NCBI GenBank assembly: GCA_017881985.1
Contig: JADGQH010000159.1
Span: 1 to 7,570 of the forward strand
DNA from: Chloroflexota bacterium
Lineage (GTDB): Bacteria; Chloroflexota; Limnocylindria; Limnocylindrales; CSP1-4
Length of the DNA stretch: 7,570 nucleotides
Reading direction: 5' to 3'
Shown in pieces: positions 5,687 to 7,570 of the stretch (the first letter of the stretch is position 1; each line of letters begins with the position of its first letter). Position numbers and translations under genes: made by a program. Under the pieces are notes generated by a model that worked only from the letters and a program-made list of their open reading frames with translations, was not told where the DNA came from and did no database searches.

Positions 5687-7570
5687 ATGACCACCCTCGC
5701 CGCGCCCCACATCGAAATCGTGTCCTTCCCCGTCGAGGGGATGACCTGCGCCTCCTGCGTCAACCGGATCACCCGCTTCCTGAACAAGGTCGAGGGAGTC
5801 GCCGAGGCCAACGTCAACCTCGCGTCCGAATCCGCCACGATCCGGTTCGACTCCGCGGCGGTGACCGTGGCGGATCTCGTCGCAGCGGTCGACGCCGCGG
5901 GCTACGTGGCGCGGCTGGAGCAAGCCGCATCAGCCGACCACGAGGTCGACGCGACGGAGGCCGCAGAGGCGCGAACGGAGCGCGACGAGGCGACCGCTCG
6001 ACACGTTGCGGCGCTGCGCCGCCGCCTTGTCATCGCGGCCGTGCTCACGCTTCCGCTGCTCGGCGGGCTCGCGCGCATGACCGTCGCCCCGTGGCTGCCG
6101 GCGTTCCTTTCCGACCCGCTCTTCCAGCTCGCCTTCGCGACGCCGGTGCAGTTCTGGGCCGGATGGCCCTTCTACACGGGCGCAACCAAGGCCCTGCGGC
6201 ACCGCGCAACGGACATGAACACGCTGATTGCCGTGGGAACGACCGCCGCCTACGGCTACAGCGTGGCCACGATCCTGGTCCCGTCGTTCTTCCGCGCCGC
6301 TGGGCTCGGCATGGACGACGCGGCCCTCCCGCTGTACTTCGACACCGCCGCGGCGATCATCACGCTGATCCTGCTCGGCCGGTTCCTCGAGGCGCGCGCC
6401 CGCAGCCACACGTCGGACGCCATCCGGCGCCTGATCGGCCTCGCGCCCCGGACGGCGCGCGTCTTCCGCGACGGCGCGGAGCTTGACGTCTCGATCGCCG
6501 ACGTCCGTGTCGGCGACCTGGTGCGGGTCCGCCCCGGCGAGACAATGGCGGTCGATGGCGTCGTGACCGACGGCGTCTCGGGCGTCGACGAGAGCATGAT
6601 CACGGGCGAGAGCCTGCCGGTCGCCAAGCATGCCGACGATCTGGTGGTCGGCGGCACGCTCAACACCACCGGCACCCTCACCTTCCGCGCCACGCGCGTG
6701 GGCGCCGACACCGTGCTCGCGCGGATCATCCGCCTCGTGTCCGAGGCGCAGGGCTCGCGGGCCCCGATCCAGCGGCTGGCCGACCTCGTCACGAGCTACT
6801 TCGTGCCCGCGGTCCTCGGCCTGGCGGCATTCACGTTCGTCGTCTGGTTCGCCTTCGGCCCCGCGCCCGCGTTCAACCTGGCGCTGCTCAACACCGTCGC
6901 CGTCCTGATCATCGCCTGCCCGTGCGCGCTCGGCCTCGCCACGCCCACCTCGATCATGGTCGGGACGGGCAAGGGCGCCGAGGCAGGCGTCCTGTTCCGC
7001 AACGCCGAGGCGCTCGAGCGACTCGGCTCGGTCAGGGTCATCGTCCTCGACAAGACCGGCACGCTCACCGAGGGCAAGCCGCGGGTGACCGACGTGGTCC
7101 GGGCGCCCGGCGCACCGGGCGAGGACGAGCTCCTTGCCCTCGTCGCGGCCGCGGAGCGCGGGTCCGAGCATCCCCTGGCCGATGCGATCGTGCGCGAGGC
7201 CACCGCGACCCGGGCTCTCGACGTTCCGTTCGCCGCCGACTTCCTCGCCACGGCAGGCGGCGGGGTCGCCGCGACGGTCGGTGGACGCCGGGTCCTCGTC
7301 GGTCGCCCGGGATACCTCGAGGCCGAAGGGGTCGACGTCTCGGCGCTCGTCGCGAGCGCGGATGCGCTCGCCGCCGACGGCAAGACCCCGGTCTTCGCCG
7401 CGATCGACGGTCAGGCGGCGGCGGTCATCGCCATCGCCGACACGCTCAAGGCCGGGTCGATCGAGGCGATGGCCGAGCTGCGCCGGCTGGGAATCGTCGT
7501 CACGATGCTGACCGGCGACAACCGCAGGACGGCCGAGGCAATCGCCCGCTCCGCGGGCATCGAGCGCGTG
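5687..7570 (+). CDS. copA: Copper-transporting P1B-type ATPase (CopA-like), 3' end missing
   Basis: 628 residues are visible with no stop, so the gene continues past the window; family members usually reach about 750-850 residues. It uses ATP to move Cu(I) out of the cytoplasm. In order: one HMA domain (about 10-77) with MTCASC at 19-24; a long charged linker (about 78-112); four membrane helices (about 114-134, 145-165, 178-201, 216-236) with the family block TDMNTLIAVGTTAAY at 175-189; the actuator domain with TGES at 306-309; the ion-path motif CPC at 411-413; the phosphorylation motif DKTGT with D455; the nucleotide-site HP pair in SEHPLA (H495-P496); and TGDN at 609-612. Missing are the GDGIND hinge and the last two membrane helices. 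CPC plus the Cys motif in HMA supports Cu(I) (P1B-1) rather than Zn/Cd, but the deciding residues of helices 7-8 lie outside. Alternative role: FixI/CcoI-type copper supply to an oxidase. Confidence 0.93.
   Translation, partial: MTTLAAPHIEIVSFPVEGMTCASCVNRITRFLNKVEGVAEANVNLASESATIRFDSAAVTVADLVAAVDAAGYVARLEQAASADHEVDATEAAEARTERDEATARHVAALRRRLVIAAVLTLPLLGGLARMTVAPWLPAFLSDPLFQLAFATPVQFWAGWPFYTGATKALRHRATDMNTLIAVGTTAAYGYSVATILVPSFFRAAGLGMDDAALPLYFDTAAAIITLILLGRFLEARARSHTSDAIRRLIGLAPRTARVFRDGAELDVSIADVRVGDLVRVRPGETMAVDGVVTDGVSGVDESMITGESLPVAKHADDLVVGGTLNTTGTLTFRATRVGADTVLARIIRLVSEAQGSRAPIQRLADLVTSYFVPAVLGLAAFTFVVWFAFGPAPAFNLALLNTVAVLIIACPCALGLATPTSIMVGTGKGAEAGVLFRNAEALERLGSVRVIVLDKTGTLTEGKPRVTDVVRAPGAPGEDELLALVAAAERGSEHPLADAIVREATATRALDVPFAADFLATAGGGVAATVGGRRVLVGRPGYLEAEGVDVSALVASADALAADGKTPVFAAIDGQAAAVIAIADTLKAGSIEAMAELRRLGIVVTMLTGDNRRTAEAIARSAGIERV

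Noticed and set aside
3449..5923. An 824-codon open frame on the minus strand
   Set aside because: It lies antisense to the kinase, fusion protein and ATPase genes, and its product is dominated by Arg, Gly, Asp and His with no domain; long antisense frames are expected in very GC-rich DNA.
5930..7171. A 413-codon minus-strand open frame opposite the copper ATPase
   Set aside because: The plus strand carries clear P-type ATPase motifs throughout; the antisense product is low-complexity and has no recognisable family.
1..7570. Search for CRISPR arrays, tRNA or rRNA genes, transposases and riboswitches
   Set aside because: No regularly spaced repeats of CRISPR type, no RNA gene signatures, no transposase or integrase motifs and no known metal riboswitch pattern were seen by eye.

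Overview
This is a very GC-rich window with dense, mostly same-strand genes, typical of a high-GC free-living bacterium. Protein style (OmpR/PhoB-type two-component pair, a luciferase-like flavin oxidoreductase, frequent GTG/ATG starts with short GGAGG-type ribosome sites) would fit an uncultured high-GC Chloroflexota lineage or an Actinomycetota. The window has no rRNA, tRNA or other taxonomic marker, so the lineage is inference only.

Layout. Positions 1-621 hold the 3' part of a pentapeptide-repeat protein (5' end cut by the window). Positions 722-1636 encode a complete luciferase-like (LLM class) oxidoreductase. Facing it on the minus strand, 1656-1979, is a small His-rich protein of unknown function. 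It diverges from a two-component system: an OmpR/PhoB-family response regulator (2030-2734) and its sensor histidine kinase (2731-3822), joined by an ATGA stop/start overlap. After a 163-base gap containing an 11-base-phased CTTG triplet and a perfect 8-base-arm inverted repeat, 3986-5599 encodes a multi-domain membrane protein: N-terminal HMA metal-binding domain, a UreH/TauE/DsbD-like membrane core, and a C-terminal cupredoxin-like domain with Cys/Met but no His. Last, 5687-7570 is a P1B-type copper-transporting ATPase (CopA-like), cut by the window end just after its TGDN motif.

How they fit. The right half (2030 to the end) reads as a copper-handling module: sensor kinase and response regulator, then a membrane protein with a metal site predicted on each side of the membrane, then a Cu(I) ATPase. 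The likely job is copper export/detoxification or copper delivery to a cupro-oxidase; the sequence does not decide between these. Control by the adjacent two-component pair is inferred from adjacency, the phased repeats upstream of the membrane protein gene, and Met/His residues in the kinase's short external loop. No CsoR, CueR or free CopZ gene is visible. The left part (pentapeptide protein, LLM oxidoreductase) has no visible functional link to copper. No mobile element, CRISPR array or RNA gene was seen. Every protein type except the small minus-strand gene belongs to a known family, so any novelty is in the details (regulatory site, fusion architecture, His-rich protein) rather than in a clearly new system.
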